DNA of 64,000 nt from Neurospora tetraspora (lineage: Eukaryota > Ascomycota > Sordariomycetes > Sordariales > Sordariaceae): contig NW_026944383.1 of NCBI RefSeq assembly GCF_033439725.1, forward strand, positions 4,092,001 through 4,156,000, written 5' to 3'. The notes beneath the pieces are model-generated. The model worked only from the letters and a program-made list of their open reading frames with translations, was not told the DNA's origin and did no database searches. A program made the translations under genes and the position numbers. Below are positions 31,666 through 43,502 of the stretch, piece by piece (the first letter of the stretch is position 1; the number at the start of each line of letters is the position of its first letter).

Positions 31666-33956
31666 ATGGGAGATGGACAAGATCAGATGAGGGCGGCTAC
31701 TGCTACTCCGCAGGCGCCTAGCCTCGAGAGCTTTCCTAATGAGATCAAACTCCACATACTGTCGTGTAAGTCTAAACTGGCACCTACACTATCCCATTTC
31801 TCCGGTTTCTCCGGTCTTCCATCCTGGGGTAACCCACAAAGACCCTCTAGTTAGCTTCAAGCACCTAAATCACGGGCCAAGAGGTATAAGCTGACAAGTT
31901 TTCTGTTGCTCGCCTAGTCCTCGAAGCACCGCACATTACGAATCTGCAACTGGTATCCCGCGCTTTTCGAGACCTTGCACGAGACAATAGCTTCTGGCGT
32001 TCGCGATGCCTGCAAGAATCTTCCTTTCTCGAAAGCCTCGAACGACGACGGGCCTTTGGCCGGCTAGCCACCCAGGGGCTCGGCGGAACATTTCAGATCC
32101 AGCACGATGAGAGCGCAATGGGGACAATTTGGCAAAACGCTTATCCTTCTCCCGATAGCAGCAGTACCAACACTCCTGGCAGTGGAAGCTGGGCGACACC
32201 GACAACGCCGACAATCCTGAAGAGCTTTCGCGCGTCCAGCAAGAAGGAGCAGATGCGGATCATGGCGAACTGGGATCCTTGCTTTCCTACCGAGAGGGTC
32301 TCCTGGTATGAGGAGTACATTCAGCGTCATGCGCCTGTTGCCATCAATTGGCTTCCGCTGCCCCACGCCCATGGCGCCAAGTCCGAATATGTTGAGGCAA
32401 GAGGTGTTGCTCTATATCGGCCCGACAATCCCCGTATGGAGCAGGGTTTCGAGGGGAACACCCGGCCAGCTTCTGATGAAACACTCCTTGCTGTCTCGCC
32501 GCTAGACGATGGCAGTGTCTGTATCTGGGACGTCAACGGAACAAGAGGGCGAAAGGGAGCGATTCTGGCCAAGAGTGCGCCCGGGCTTCTCCTGATAAAC
32601 GGGCCAGGGGCAGATAACAGCAAGCGGTCGCAACGGGTAGACTCAGGCGTCACAGAATGTGTCAGCGTTGACAGCAGCCTTCATCGAGCCTTTTTTGCAG
32701 TCCAAAATCGTACGTCATCATCTCGCGTTTGTTTGAATTGAGCGTATTGTGCAACTTTTCAGTAGGCTAACTCGAGTGCGCATTTGTGCATCTCCCGGGG
32801 AGCAGACATTATCGAAGTTGACTTGCAGAGACTCTCGGTTGTTGACTACGGATCCTTCCCGTGGTCTATTACAACTTTATCTGCGGCCAGTCCTACGGTA
32901 CCACTCACCGTTGGGACAAATCTCGCACTTCACCTGCACGATTATCGTTCTCGGCAACGGTTTCGAAGTGCCCCTGAAGACGACCAGGTTGACTTCAAAC
33001 TTACCGGCGCACAGGCCATGTACGAACGTGGGATCAGGAACATCTTCAGCGACGAGCCGGTTGGCTCCTGGACATCACTCGCACAACCGGGACCATTGAG
33101 TATCCTACATCTCCAGCAACCCGGCCAACAGGCGGAGTTGTCAGACGATATATACGTTGCTGGTCGATTCTCCCACATCCTGCATTATGACAGACGTAAT
33201 TTGTCAAGAATCAGAGGGTCGATCAACTCGAAAGCAAGACTATGCAGCATGACATCTCTCCCGTTCCCGTTCTCTAAGCGAGACAGTGAGCTACGACGAA
33301 AAGGAGAGCTCACATTGCAAGAAGTCGAGGGGTCGAAGAGTCTTCATGGCGGCAGAACTTTGATCGCCGGTGGAGATTACAACATGAAGGGATCCCTAGA
33401 GATTTATGGCCTAGCACCACCAGACTCTGGTAAAACTTTGATGGGAGACTTGGACGACTTTGCATACCAGAATCGCCAGTCAGCATCAGGCTCAAAGGTC
33501 CTCTCGGTCGCTAACCATGGCACCCGGATTGTTTTCTCGGACGGATCCGGCTACATAAAGTGGTTTGAAAGAGACTGCTTTACCGAGGTCCGCCGATGTA
33601 GGATCGGACACAGCGAACAGGCTCAGGGGCCCTCCATCTTCGCCTCGATGCCGGGCTCCTCGGACATAGCCAGGAAACTACTCCCGACGCGGGTAGGCGA
33701 AGCCAAGCAGAAGATCAATGACAATGACCTGCTGTTTTGGACGGGTGAGAGATTGGGGTTGTTGAACTTTAGCGCGCGCCCAGGCTTTACGGCTGAGCAG
33801 TTCGAGGAGCAAGTTGAGGCTGTCGACGACGAGACACGGGCAAAAGAGCGGGAGGAGAGAGATTACACTGAAACAATGCGTCGCGCATTGCAGAGGCACG
33901 CTGACGACGTCGCGTTTACGAGACACCTCGGCCTCGGTAACGGTTCTTTGAGCTGA
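31666..33956 (+). CDS. F-box protein with WD/beta-propeller-like C-terminal region
   Basis: Exons 31666-31765, 31918-32709 and 32806-33956 give 680 residues. The F-box spans about residues 19-63: it starts LESFPNEIKLHILSF (across the first intron) and includes QLVSRAFRDLARDNSFWRSRC. F-box proteins link substrates to SKP1-cullin ubiquitin ligases. The rest has propeller-like strands such as VSPLDDGSVCIWDVNG and GTRIVFSDGSGYIKWFERD, but the repeats are weak. The C-terminus is Glu/Arg-rich. Intron 2 ends in a tandem acceptor (AG at 32801-32802 and at 32804-32805); either choice keeps the frame, giving His or Pro-Asp at the junction. The ATG at 31666 is the first ATG in frame. The substrate is unknown. 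Confidence 0.82.
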
Positions 33957-36715
33957 TCGCCCGCCCGCCCCATCTGTTTGGATAACACTCGTTTCGGAAA
34001 TGGATATGCTGTGCTCCGCCGATGTTGGCGGGTAAATCACTTTGGAATATCATCGGAACGAAGGTCATGATGGCTACCGAGGCTGAATACAATGTCAGTC
34101 CCTTATAGAGATGGACTGGGGTGAATTGAAACATTGACGACAGCGATGGAGCTTTAAGGGTTCTTTACCGTTTGACTGGATAGCAAGAAATATACCCGAG
34201 CAGGGTTAGCGATGTATTCATTGGTCCTGTATTGCGTTTCATGTCTCCCAGAGTCTTCAGAATGGGTCATGAATATAAAGATGATCAGCAAGGGTGGTGT
34301 AGTCGTTTTCCTTGGATACCCACCCGGCATGATGAACCAATTTTGAGTTTAAAGGCGGCCCATTTTGTCTCATCATCGTGTTTCGACCGCCTTGCAAGTC
34401 GGCTAGGAACTATGTACGGTACTCGGAAGTGTCGTCAGCCCCAAGTTGAGTTTGAGAGAAGAGAAAGTGTGATAGGGAGAGAATGCCGATAATGGGCAAA
34501 AGCGAGGCGACCAATGGTAACGAGAAGCAAGTCATAGCAAGCTGGCCCGGACCAATCGCAAGGAGGTCTGGCTATAACTGAAGGGAACCATCCTGCCACC
34601 TTTTACAATTGAACACAACAAATTCAAATATTTGAAAAATATTATGAGATCTTAGGTGAGCACAACTGCGCCATCGGTACACATCTTTTTACTCCAATTC
34701 AGGGCCATCCAAGACCCGTTGGCCTGATGCCCGGGCCAACCAGAACTGTGGGGGTGAACGGCATCTACCGTGCCCCCGGTGCCCGCGGCGCCCCCGTAGA
34801 TCCCATCTCGTCAGTGCACAAAACTACCCTTATCAACACCACCCTGGAACTCTTTTGGAGGCGGACAAATCTCTAGTGGAACTAACAGTTTTAGCGATGG
34901 GACACCTGTCCTTCTCTGTGATGCTTCCCCTGCTTTTAACTAGGTATCCAGGCTACTTTTTGCTTGCTAACAGTCTCCCGTGACTTCAACATCGCGATCG
35001 ATACCCTCGGCATAACCTGAATAGGTAATCCATTCATGATGGAGCCAGTGCTGGCTGTCCATGGCCAGAATTCCCCAGAGTTTTAGTTAGTTGCCAAGTT
35101 ACCCGTCCGGATCCCCGTTGCACCCCCGGGCGCCGGACATCGGCATTCAAGAGAAACCAAAAAAGGTCGACGGATGTTGCGGATGTCGTCGTCTTGGTAT
35201 CAACAGGCGGATCAAGATACTGTACCGTGACCCTGCGGTTCATCTAAATGGCAGTTTTTGACAAGTCACAGCACCCTTCAGTTTTCAGCTCGGCACACCG
35301 CTTTGGGCTGGATGACACCGCAGTTGCTACAAGTTCTGTTGAGAGGTCGCTTATCCCTTTGCTCGGGTTTGTGTGTTACAAGATGGCCGGAAGAAGAAAG
35401 AAGGATGGCTGGGAAGGGGGAAGGAAGATGGAACATTGAATTTCTTGTCTTTCTCTTGAGTTCTTCCCCAGGCTTCCATGTCCGGGCGGATTGGACAGAA
35501 GAGAAAAACTCGAAACACCTGCTGACCCTTTCTGTTGTTTCGTTGTTCGTTCGCTGTTCGCTGTACCGGTATTTGTGCAGTGTGTTTGCTGTACGCTGTC
35601 ATGCCAGTGTGGTAATTGATCGCTGCCGAACGAACGGCGTGCTTTGAAATGCGCGTACGCCGTACACAGCAGCGTTGAAGGCATGATGATGCACAAGGGA
35701 AGAAGTGTGGCCCTGTACGTCGCTACTGATGAAGGGCAGGGCAGGGCAGCCACTGTATCCGTTCGGATGCTACCCTACTGCGAGGTTCCATTGTCTGGGG
35801 CTGGGCTGGGCTGGGCTGGGCTGCTTGCTTGCTTGCTAGACTTTGCTTGGGTGTCTTCTCGGTGTCTTGGATTTTTCCGCTGGCTTTGTTGACGGGAACA
35901 CCCCATTTTCAACATTCTTGATCTTTTTACTTTTCTTCGCTGTGTGTTTGCTGGCATGTTTTATTTTCAAGGCTTTATCATGATCATCATCCCTACTCGC
36001 CCCAGATACCCAAGTGGACGTCAGGTGGCATCCAGATCTTCAAAGTGATATGGGCCACGCCAATGCGGTTCAAGTTCGTTTTTAGGCACCCATCAAGGTG
36101 CATTTGGGACTCGCGTGTTCAATGGAGGACCACTAAAATGATGGGCTTACCAGGTGAAGGACCCTCTGGATTTCTGGAGCTTTTTCGATGCCCATCCCCC
36201 CCCGGGACGGGGCCGGGACCGTCCCAAGAACGACCACCCACTGGACGACGCCAAGTGAGGCGGCGGATCTCGTTAGGTCCAAACTCGCGAAGGGTCCGGC
36301 TCTCGTTGCCGTTCGCTACGTTGGTGTCAAGTGGCACTGGATGGACCACATCGGCTGCTGGATCTTCTTGTTGGGTACCTTTACGGCCTTCATTCTCAGT
36401 CTGGTGTGTGCCACCGACCGATCCAGTACCTGCGAACCCGGTTCCGGTTCGAGTTGTTTCGTGTAATCGGCACTCCCAGTCAAGTCTCCCTGGGAAAGGC
36501 GAAACCGGCTCAGCTCCTCTTATTATATACTTTATACACATGCCACACCACCTTATTTCCCCCTTGTCACACCACCTGTTTGCTTCACTTCAGCTTTTCT
36601 TTTTTGAGGGAACTTTTCTTTTCTGCTTTTGGGTTTCCTATACCGAGCAAAAGTGAAGATTACACTTTTCTCTCTTTACTTTCGTCTCACCTTCTTCATC
36701 CGCCGAGCATGTCCG
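33957..36715. other. 2.8-kb intergenic region
   Basis: No gene is convincingly present. It contains a 14-bp palindrome ttcaaatatttgaa (34623-34636), a gggct-type pentanucleotide repeat near 35797-35822 followed by gcttgcttgcttgc, and the G/C inverted repeat gggacgg / ccgtccc near 36200-36222. The last 200 bp are CT-rich and are probably the leader of the SprT-like gene. Confidence 0.5.
35797..35838 (+). repeat. gggct pentanucleotide and gctt tetranucleotide microsatellite
   Basis: Four to five copies of ctggg/gggct are followed by about three copies of gctt. The tract is non-coding and likely variable between strains. Confidence 0.75.
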
Positions 36716-38104
36716 ATGGCCTTCCCGGTGTATGGCGGGGATGAGTACCCGCCGATCCGACCCTATTCCGTCCCTCCTTTCCCGGTCAAGCGCCGGACTG
36801 CCGATTTCGACGACGACAACTTCCATGACGACGGTTCAAGATATAAGAGATACAGATCCGCTCAAGATGTGCACAGGGAGAATGTGGGATACACAGTTGG
36901 GAGTTGGTCGCAACATCATCATTACCATCAACAACCGGCCCAGGACGGACGTGGAGAGGATATAAGGTTCATGACCGCTCGGGGCACACAAGATCAGCAA
37001 TACCGGCATCAGGTTCACTTTCATACAGCGCCATACCATCAGCAGCAGCAGCACGACCATCACCACCACCACCATGCGCACCGCCATCAAACTCAACCAC
37101 GCTCCCGGTCTCCCGAACCAAACTCTTGTGCCATGGAGAGAACTGCATCAGGCCACTCAATCCGAGCCGAACCGACTCCAGCAGGTCCCGGGGGTGGCAC
37201 AGAGTTATTGGAGGATGATATAGCAGCCGAGAGGGTCAGGGCTCACATGGCCAACTTCCGACGCAAGTTTCCCGACTCAAAGCATGAGCGCATTCTCCGG
37301 AGCATCATCAACCCACGGATCAACGCCGAAGACGAGCTGGACAACGATTCTCTCGAGAGCATTTTCTCCGCCGCCAACGAGATCTTCTTCAATGGCCGTC
37401 TGAGCCAGCGGGTACGGTGGGATTGGTCAGACGAGTCAAGCACACGGTACGACAGCCGGGTTATTGGCACGACTGCTTTGCGAAGGGCACATCCGACTAC
37501 GAGGGGATTTGAAACGCTCATAGTGCTGTCGGCGCCCATACTCAAGCACTCGAAGTACAGTCGACGACTGCTCATTTCGACATTCCTCCACGAGTTGATT
37601 CACAGTTACCTGTTCATCTGTCGCGGATTCAGGGCTAGGGAGTGTGGTGGGCACACCAAGGGGTTTCTTACGATTGCAAAGCTGGTTGATGACTGGACGG
37701 GTCCGGAGAGTGCTCTCTACTTGAGCGAGGCGGAGGCAGATTTGGAACGGTTTCGGATAGGGGGACAACAGCATGACAACAACAGATCCCACGGATGTGG
37801 ACGGTTTGAGCGGAGGGAGCACAGCTTTTACCCTTGTTCTGGGATTATGGAGCAACGAAGGGATCATGCGACGAATATCGATGTCAGAAATCTTAGCACC
37901 ACTCCGAGCAGTGGCAGTTCTCACATACCCCACGAGGAGTACTACCGCCACAACAATAGGAGCAGTAACATCGTCAACAACCACACCAGCACCAGCACCA
38001 GCACCAGCACCAGCACTAGCACCAGCACTAGCAGCTGGTGGATTCAGCCTGTCCGCTCCTTCTGTACGGCCGACGAAAGGAGTCCGTTTATACGTTTCAG
38101 TTGA
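36716..38104 (+). CDS. SprT-like zinc metalloprotease domain protein
   Basis: One exon of 462 residues. The N-terminal 180 residues are disordered, with a His/Gln run (HQQQQHDHHHHHHAHRHQ). The SprT-like domain occupies about residues 215-370. Its zinc-protease motif HELIH is at 292-296 and is followed by RECGGHTKGF, which should provide the third His ligand. Spartan/Wss1-related SprT proteases degrade DNA-protein crosslinks; whether this short fungal form does so is inference. Two Cys near GCGRFERREHSFYPCSG may be a remnant of a zinc ribbon. The C-terminus has a Thr-Ser run coded by a (caccag) hexanucleotide repeat at about 37983-38035, so its length may vary. The start is the first in-frame ATG. 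Confidence 0.82.
   Translation: MAFPVYGGDEYPPIRPYSVPPFPVKRRTADFDDDNFHDDGSRYKRYRSAQDVHRENVGYTVGSWSQHHHYHQQPAQDGRGEDIRFMTARGTQDQQYRHQVHFHTAPYHQQQQHDHHHHHHAHRHQTQPRSRSPEPNSCAMERTASGHSIRAEPTPAGPGGGTELLEDDIAAERVRAHMANFRRKFPDSKHERILRSIINPRINAEDELDNDSLESIFSAANEIFFNGRLSQRVRWDWSDESSTRYDSRVIGTTALRRAHPTTRGFETLIVLSAPILKHSKYSRRLLISTFLHELIHSYLFICRGFRARECGGHTKGFLTIAKLVDDWTGPESALYLSEAEADLERFRIGGQQHDNNRSHGCGRFERREHSFYPCSGIMEQRRDHATNIDVRNLSTTPSSGSSHIPHEEYYRHNNRSSNIVNNHTSTSTSTSTSTSTSTSSWWIQPVRSFCTADERSPFIRFS
37983..38035 (+). repeat. caccag hexanucleotide microsatellite inside SprT-like gene
   Basis: About eight copies of caccag with cactag variants encode a Thr-Ser run. Changes of whole units would keep the frame. 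Confidence 0.85.
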
Positions 38105-38792
38105 TATCCCAGTCTCAGAGATGGCCCGGGGGTTATCGGCATCATACCATACTTATGATCGACCAAGAAAAAACCGAGAAAACGCCAAAGCAGAGAAATA
38201 TCACAGCATTCAAAACAAATCACAGTAACCTATCGAGGAGTACATAAGAGCAACCTTCATCTACGCATAACATCAGTATCGTCACCAACAACACCATCAC
38301 CATACATACATCATTCAGCGGCATTGCGACGGAGTCACAAGACGTTAGGCAGCGGGCGTCAGGCGGGCATGTTATTTGGGTTTCTTTTCGTTTCTTCAGT
38401 GATGGAGGTATAATGTACATAATGAGCATGACTGAATTCTTTCTACGGTAGACCAAAAGTCGTTCGTTTGACGGACTGGTTAATGCATTACGGATTTTGG
38501 AAACTGTTGATCATCAATCATTCTTCTGTCTATGGAGTCCTTAGAGGGGTACAAGTCAATAGGTAATCTCTTGGCCTCTAGCTCTCTTCTTCTTCATCCA
38601 TATGTACAAAACGCTTAACATGCCACAAAGATAATACGATACCACAACACCAAGCAACAAAGTTTGTAATGCAAGAATCGCTCTCTCTCTCCTCAAGTGC
38701 TTAGCCAATCCAGCATGATCCAGAAGTGTAGGTGAGGCAGGTAATCCAAACCCCCATCACATTCATAATTCAGACCCCTCTCTCTCCCTCCT
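38105..38792. other. Convergent 3' region, SprT-like and CHK1 genes
   Basis: Shared 3' flank; no coding sequence. A pyrimidine/purine repeat (ctctctctctcctc near 38685) is present. Confidence 0.5.
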
Positions 38793-40664
38793 TCAGTCAT
38801 TGTTACTCCAAATCCCATCCCGACAAAGCACAGCAACCTTCTTGAAGAACCTTCTCCACTCCAACGGATCCCCCTTAATCTTCACAAACCTCACCTCCAA
38901 CAACTCCGGCAATTCCTCCTCCTCATCCACATCCATCCCACCACCATACCCTCCCCCACCACCATACTGCGTCGACGTCCCCGTCCCATGAACCAAATGA
39001 TACCTATCAACCAAAATATCCCCATGCAAACTCTGCCTCCGTCCATCCACCGTCTTGATCTTGAGCGTGACAATATGATCCACATCACCTTCAAAAGAGG
39101 TATTCGGCGAAGTCGGCGGCAGCGGCACGTTGAGCTGGTGCAGCGCATCGCGAAGCATCTGCACCAGCAGCGCGGGCGGCACGTGCGAGAAGAAGCGCGT
39201 GAGCGAGTACGAGGGGACGATGTCGCGGAAGCGGCGGGCGTGCTGCGTCAGGGAAAGCGGCACGCCGGGCGCGGCAGAGAACTGGCTCATGGTGGGCTCG
39301 TCGGCTAGGGCCTCGAGGGCGGAGGAGTAGGGGAGTTTGTTGCTCTTGGAAGCAGTGCTGCTGGGGATGCTGGTGGGCGTCATCATGGTGGTCATGGTTG
39401 TGCGGGGCCCGGTGGCGGTCAGGTTGACGGCCGCGGCGTCGTTACGCGCGACCGGCTGGGTGGAGGAGATGGCGCAGGAGCCGAGCGTGCGCGGGGCCGG
39501 GCGCTCCCAGTCGAAGAGGGCGTCGTTTATCGGGGTCTCGGGTTGCGTTGCGGACAGAACCTTGCTGGACCAGTCGCTTTCGATGGCGGGTTCTGGCTGG
39601 GAGGCGGGTGGCAGCTGGAAGACGGCGGCGCGGAGGTCGATGCGGAGACGGGCGAGCATTTGGGCGGCGAGCGCGATGGGGTCAATAACCATGCCTTCGG
39701 CGTTCAGCAGCGGGTTGTGTCGCGTGTACCAGGGGTGTTGGCGGATCTGGGTGAAGGAGAAGCGCTTGTTGGCTTCGATGTTCATCATGCCCCGGAGGAG
39801 CGAAAGGGCGTCGGAGGGCACCCGTTGCCAGAGCGGGTCGGTGCTCCGGCCGCTTGTGCGGACATATTCTTTGAACTCCCAGTTACCGTTAGTGGGCTCG
39901 TCCCAAGGGGTGTTGCCGACCAGGAGGACGAAGAGGATGACGCCACAGGACCAGATATCGACGAGATCGGCCGAATACTTGGTCTGCTCGGAAGACGGTG
40001 CCCTTCGTTCTCTCTGCCTGGCGCAATGTAAAACCTCCGGAGCGATGTACGGCGGGCTCCCGCACATGGTCGAGCTCTGTTTTCGTGCACCCTTGTATTC
40101 GAACATAGTGGCCATACCAAAGTCTGCGATTTTGAGGATGCCGCTCTCGGAGAGGAGGATGTTCTCGGGTTTGAGGTCGCGATGGGCAACGCCTTTCGAG
40201 TGCATAAAACTGACACCACTTATCAGTTGCTGAAAGTAGAGGTGAGCAATGTCTTCCTCCAGGCCAACATCTGCCTCAATCTTGTCGAAAAGGTCACCTC
40301 CTTCAGCATACTCCATGGCGATCCATCTCCAGATCCTGTCTTCGCCAGTAGCGAACCACTCGATCACATTTGGATGCTGGCCAATGTGTGAGTGTAGCGA
40401 TACCTCCATGGCGATCTGCTTCGCCGATATCCTGCCATGTCTTACGGCATACTCCTTGTGGATGAGCTTGACGGCAAATACCGGTGACGGTGCGTCTAGG
40501 GGTATCGCCTTTTTTATTCTGAGACATTCTGTCAGTGAAAGTGCTGCAAAATGATGGGTTAGGGGTAAAAGCACTCACGAGGCGTATGCTCCCCGCCCGA
40601 TGGTCTTGGAGATGATGCGAAAAGGGAGATCTGAAGGAAGAGGGTCCAGTTGAGACTGTTGCAT
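38793..40664 (-). CDS. mus-58: Checkpoint kinase CHK1 homologue
   Basis: Exons 40664-40579 and 40518-38793 give 603 residues. The kinase domain fills residues about 16-310. Landmarks are the glycine loop GRGAYAS (cut by the intron), Lys46 in FAVKLIHKEY, Asp143 in HRDLKPEN, Asp161 in DFG, and APE at 188-190. The ATP-site segment IAMEYAEGGDLFDKIE and the activation segment are CHK1-like. The C-terminal 100 residues (VTLKIKTVDGRRQSLHGD, ... EVRFVKIKGDPLEWRRFFKKV) correspond to the KA1-like regulatory domain of CHK1. CHK1 is activated by ATR-type kinases and halts the cell cycle after DNA damage. In Neurospora the CHK1 gene is mus-58. The linker contains Ser/Thr-Gln pairs (for example SSTQPV) that could be phosphorylated. 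Intron donor GTGAGT, acceptor CAG. Confidence 0.93.
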
Positions 40665-41690
40665 TTTGCCGTCAATAACGGACGCAATTACGATTACGAT
40701 GATTAGAGTACAAGTGAGGTAGACAAAAGTATGCGGGATCTGAAGAGAGTTCGAAGTGTTTAAAGGAATGCTCTTCGTCGGTTGTTGCGCAATCAACAAC
40801 TAAGTCTGTGCTTCATCAAGAGTGGTGGTTGGGTTGGTTTGTATAAGTGTCAGGCTGATGCCTGGCGCAAGCAGGTGGCGAGAGCCGGCTAGAATTATCA
40901 AACCAAAACAAAGTTCCTAAATAGGAAAAGCGCCAATCGAGATGGAAAGGTGGAGGCAGAAAGCACTCACCATTTTGATGAGCAACAGAACGGTGGATGC
41001 CAAGAGCGTGTCAGAGGAAGAGAGTCGCGTATTCAGACGTGCAGCTAACCTGACCTGCTATGGTGGTGTTGTACAAACACCATGGACACTTCACGTGCAA
41101 ATGCAGGCGCGTGTTGACAATGTGATGTGTCCAGTACCCCGGTTTGTTTGGGTTGAGAAAGGAGATCCAGGAAACGCCTGAAGGAGCGCGAACTGTCCAC
41201 TGTTTCCACGCGCCGCGACTGCCTTGCGGCCTGGGAACCTTCAATGTATGCCCTTAAACTTTCCCCTGACAGCAACGCTCGGGCCCATCACGGTTGCTGG
41301 GGACCCTGCCGCGGTAACCTGGTCAGCTGTGGGGTCATTGGAGGCTGGTCCGTTCTGCAGTCGTGTAAACATTGATTCTTTGATTCCATCTCGTCAGTTC
41401 CGTCCCTCCAAGCTTGGCGTCAACTGCCAAACTACACTTTGTTCTTTGCGCCTCCCATCTCCCATCTCAACCTTCATACATCTCCTAAGGTTGGCGCCGC
41501 CCCTCCTTGGTTGCAGGTACGATGTCCTTCACCTTGTTTTGTGGACGTCTTTATTAACCTGTTTCGTTAGTACCTTTTTGACTTTAAACTCAATTATCGG
41601 CCGTATATTGGTCTTCTTTGTCCTGCGCTGTTGTCTTGTTCGACTGCTTTTCAGCTCGCCGTCACAGATTGGATTATCCTACAGCAAAAC
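40665..41690. other. Divergent promoter, CHK1 and UBE2C-type E2 genes
   Basis: About 1 kb with no convincing gene. A CT-rich stretch near 41400-41500 precedes the E2 gene. An intron in the leader of either gene is possible but not proven. Confidence 0.5.
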
Positions 41691-42353
41691 ATGGGAGATA
41701 TTCAAAACTCTGCGCCCACCCTCGGCGCCAGGAAGAACGTCGATCCCGGTCAAAATGCCGTCAAGAGGTCAGTCTACTTCCTACTGAGCTTGCGCATGTT
41801 GTTAGACAATCGCGATGTTGGTGTTTTGGCTACTGACTGTACATAACTACAAGCAGACTGCAGACGGAGCTTATGCAGCTGATGACATCGCCGGCGCCGG
41901 GCGTGTCTGCCTTCCCCTCTGCCGACGGCAATCTCCTTTCGTGGCGGGCTACCATCGAGGGACCTGAGGATACCCCTTACGCCGGCCTCACCTTCAAGCT
42001 CAGTTTCGAATTTCCTACGAATTATCCTTACGCGCCGCCCACGGTGCTGTTCAGAACTCCAATCTACCATCCCAATGTGGACTTTTCTGGACGCATCTGC
42101 CTCGACATCCTCAAGGATAAGTGGACTGCTGCTTACAACACTCAGACCGTCCTACTGAGTTTGCAATCCCTGCTCGGAGAGCCAAACAAGTAAGGAATTC
42201 ACATGCTCTCTCATTCAGATCTACCAGGTTAGAGCTAACACATATCACAGCGCTTCCCCTCTCAACGGCGAGGCGGCCGAGCTTTGGGACAAGGACCCGA
42301 CTTTGTTCAAGACCAAGGTCATGGACCGTCACAAGGACATTGACGACGACTGA
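41691..42353 (+). CDS. ubc11: Ubiquitin-conjugating enzyme E2 C (UBE2C/Ubc11 type)
   Basis: Exons 41691-41767, 41857-42189 and 42251-42353 give 170 residues. After a short N-terminal extension the UBC fold runs from [10 protein letters not shown] to the C-terminus. The HPN motif ([16 protein letters not shown]) contains catalytic Cys107. Compared with general E2s, the N-terminal extension, the SAFP segment and the LLGEPN-xASPLN-xEAAELW run match UBE2C, the E2 that works with the anaphase-promoting complex to mark cyclins and securin. Splice sites GTCAGT and GTAAGG keep the frame. The second acceptor has the order AAGCAG; only the downstream AG gives the conserved RLQ. Confidence 0.93.
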
Positions 42354-42821
42354 AGGAGAAATGCAGGTGCAGTTTAGGAGAGCATTGGGTTAGGAGAAAT
42401 TGGTTCATTCTGAAGGTTGGAATCCCTGGCGTATTGGTCTCTGGAACAGGATTTGCATTATCAGGGCGGGATTGTTTAATGGGTATCCCGTTGTTGCTCG
42501 CGTCTGCTACCGGTTGCAGACTGGTTTTATGAAGTACATCAAGCATTGGTTGTAATGGACAGTATATCGTCCGTAGAGCGTATCATTTTCATGATGAAGC
42601 CCCTGCCTGACCATCTGCGACGCCCTCACACTGCGATTGTCTTCCCTCATCGTTGCTGGAGGCGGTTTGGTGGTATCGAAGGTCCCGTGTTCCATTTTAC
42701 GAACCCTTTATTCGTAATGCGAAGCTAGATGCCATGCGAAAACTCCGGAAGCCCAATGCCGCCCTGAACCTGAACCGCGGTCCCTTCGTGCCAAAAATTC
42801 GTTTTGCCAGAACACCCAAAT
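42354..42821. other. Convergent 3' region, E2 and eL31 genes
   Basis: Shared 3' flank; nothing else is seen. Confidence 0.5.
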
Positions 42822-43374
42822 TTACTCCTCAACGACAACGGTGTGGAGACCCTTGGGGTTCTTCACGTTGACGGCCTGGACGTAGCTGTAGAGCTTCTCC
42901 TTGGCGCCCTCCTCGTCGTTACGGCGGCGGGAGATGCGGACGCGGAGACGGTAGGCAACGCCCTTGACACCCTGCTCCCAGACCTTCTTGTTGAGCTGGG
43001 GGTCGATGCGGACATCGGTGGTACCCTAGAAATCACGGTCATGTCAGTCTTGGTGTTCGTTCAAACTGACCACGCTGTGTCCCCAACTCCAATGTCGTCT
43101 CCATAGCTCCAGTTCCTCCGGATCGGGTTGGTGTTCGTCGCTGCACGTACCATCGCCTTGTAAGCGAACTCCTTGATCTCCTTGATGGCGCGAGGAGCCC
43201 TCTTCTTGAAAGTGACACCGTGCATCTGCGCCAGGGTCAATATTTCGTCTTCCTTCGTCGGGTCGATTATTCGGTACTGCTTACGCGCTTGTGCATGTGG
43301 ATGGTGTACTCGCGGGCGACAACGTCGGCGATGGCCGAACGCTGGGTCTTACCGGTGGGCTTCTTGGACGACAT
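42822..43374 (-). CDS. rpl31: 60S ribosomal protein L31 (eL31)
   Basis: Exons 43374-43285, 43225-43151 and 43025-42822 (minus strand) give 122 residues, the usual length. The protein starts MSSKKPTGKTQRSAIADVVA and continues through REYTIHMHKRMHGVTFKKRA, AIKEIKEFAYKAMGT, DVRIDPQLNKKVWEQGVKG and RLRVRISRRRNDEE, all diagnostic of eL31, which lies at the polypeptide tunnel exit. All introns are in phase 0. The sequence gctaacaagctgttcag on the coding strand, one base before the ATG, is a near-perfect branch-plus-acceptor and implies a further intron in the 5' UTR. Confidence 0.97.
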
Positions 43375-43375
43375 T

Positions 43376-43502
43376 CTGAACAGCTTGTTAGCAAAGGAGG
43401 GGTTTCGCGAAGCCCAACCGTGTCTCGAGAGCTGACGGGACGGCTGACTCGAAATTGACCGGGCAAAAATATGAGGGGCCGTAGTTACGTACTTTGGAGA
43501 TG
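43376..43502 (-). other. Predicted 5' UTR intron of rpl31
   Basis: On the coding strand GTACGTAAC begins at 43502, and GCTAAC followed by GTTCAG ends at 43376, one base before the ATG. The length is 127 nt. Leader introns are common in ribosomal protein genes of this group. Confidence 0.65.

Noticed and set aside
36188-36466. 92-codon frame with one hydrophobic stretch upstream of the SprT-like gene
   Set aside because: No family resemblance, no splice context, G/C-rich low-complexity start; probably chance.
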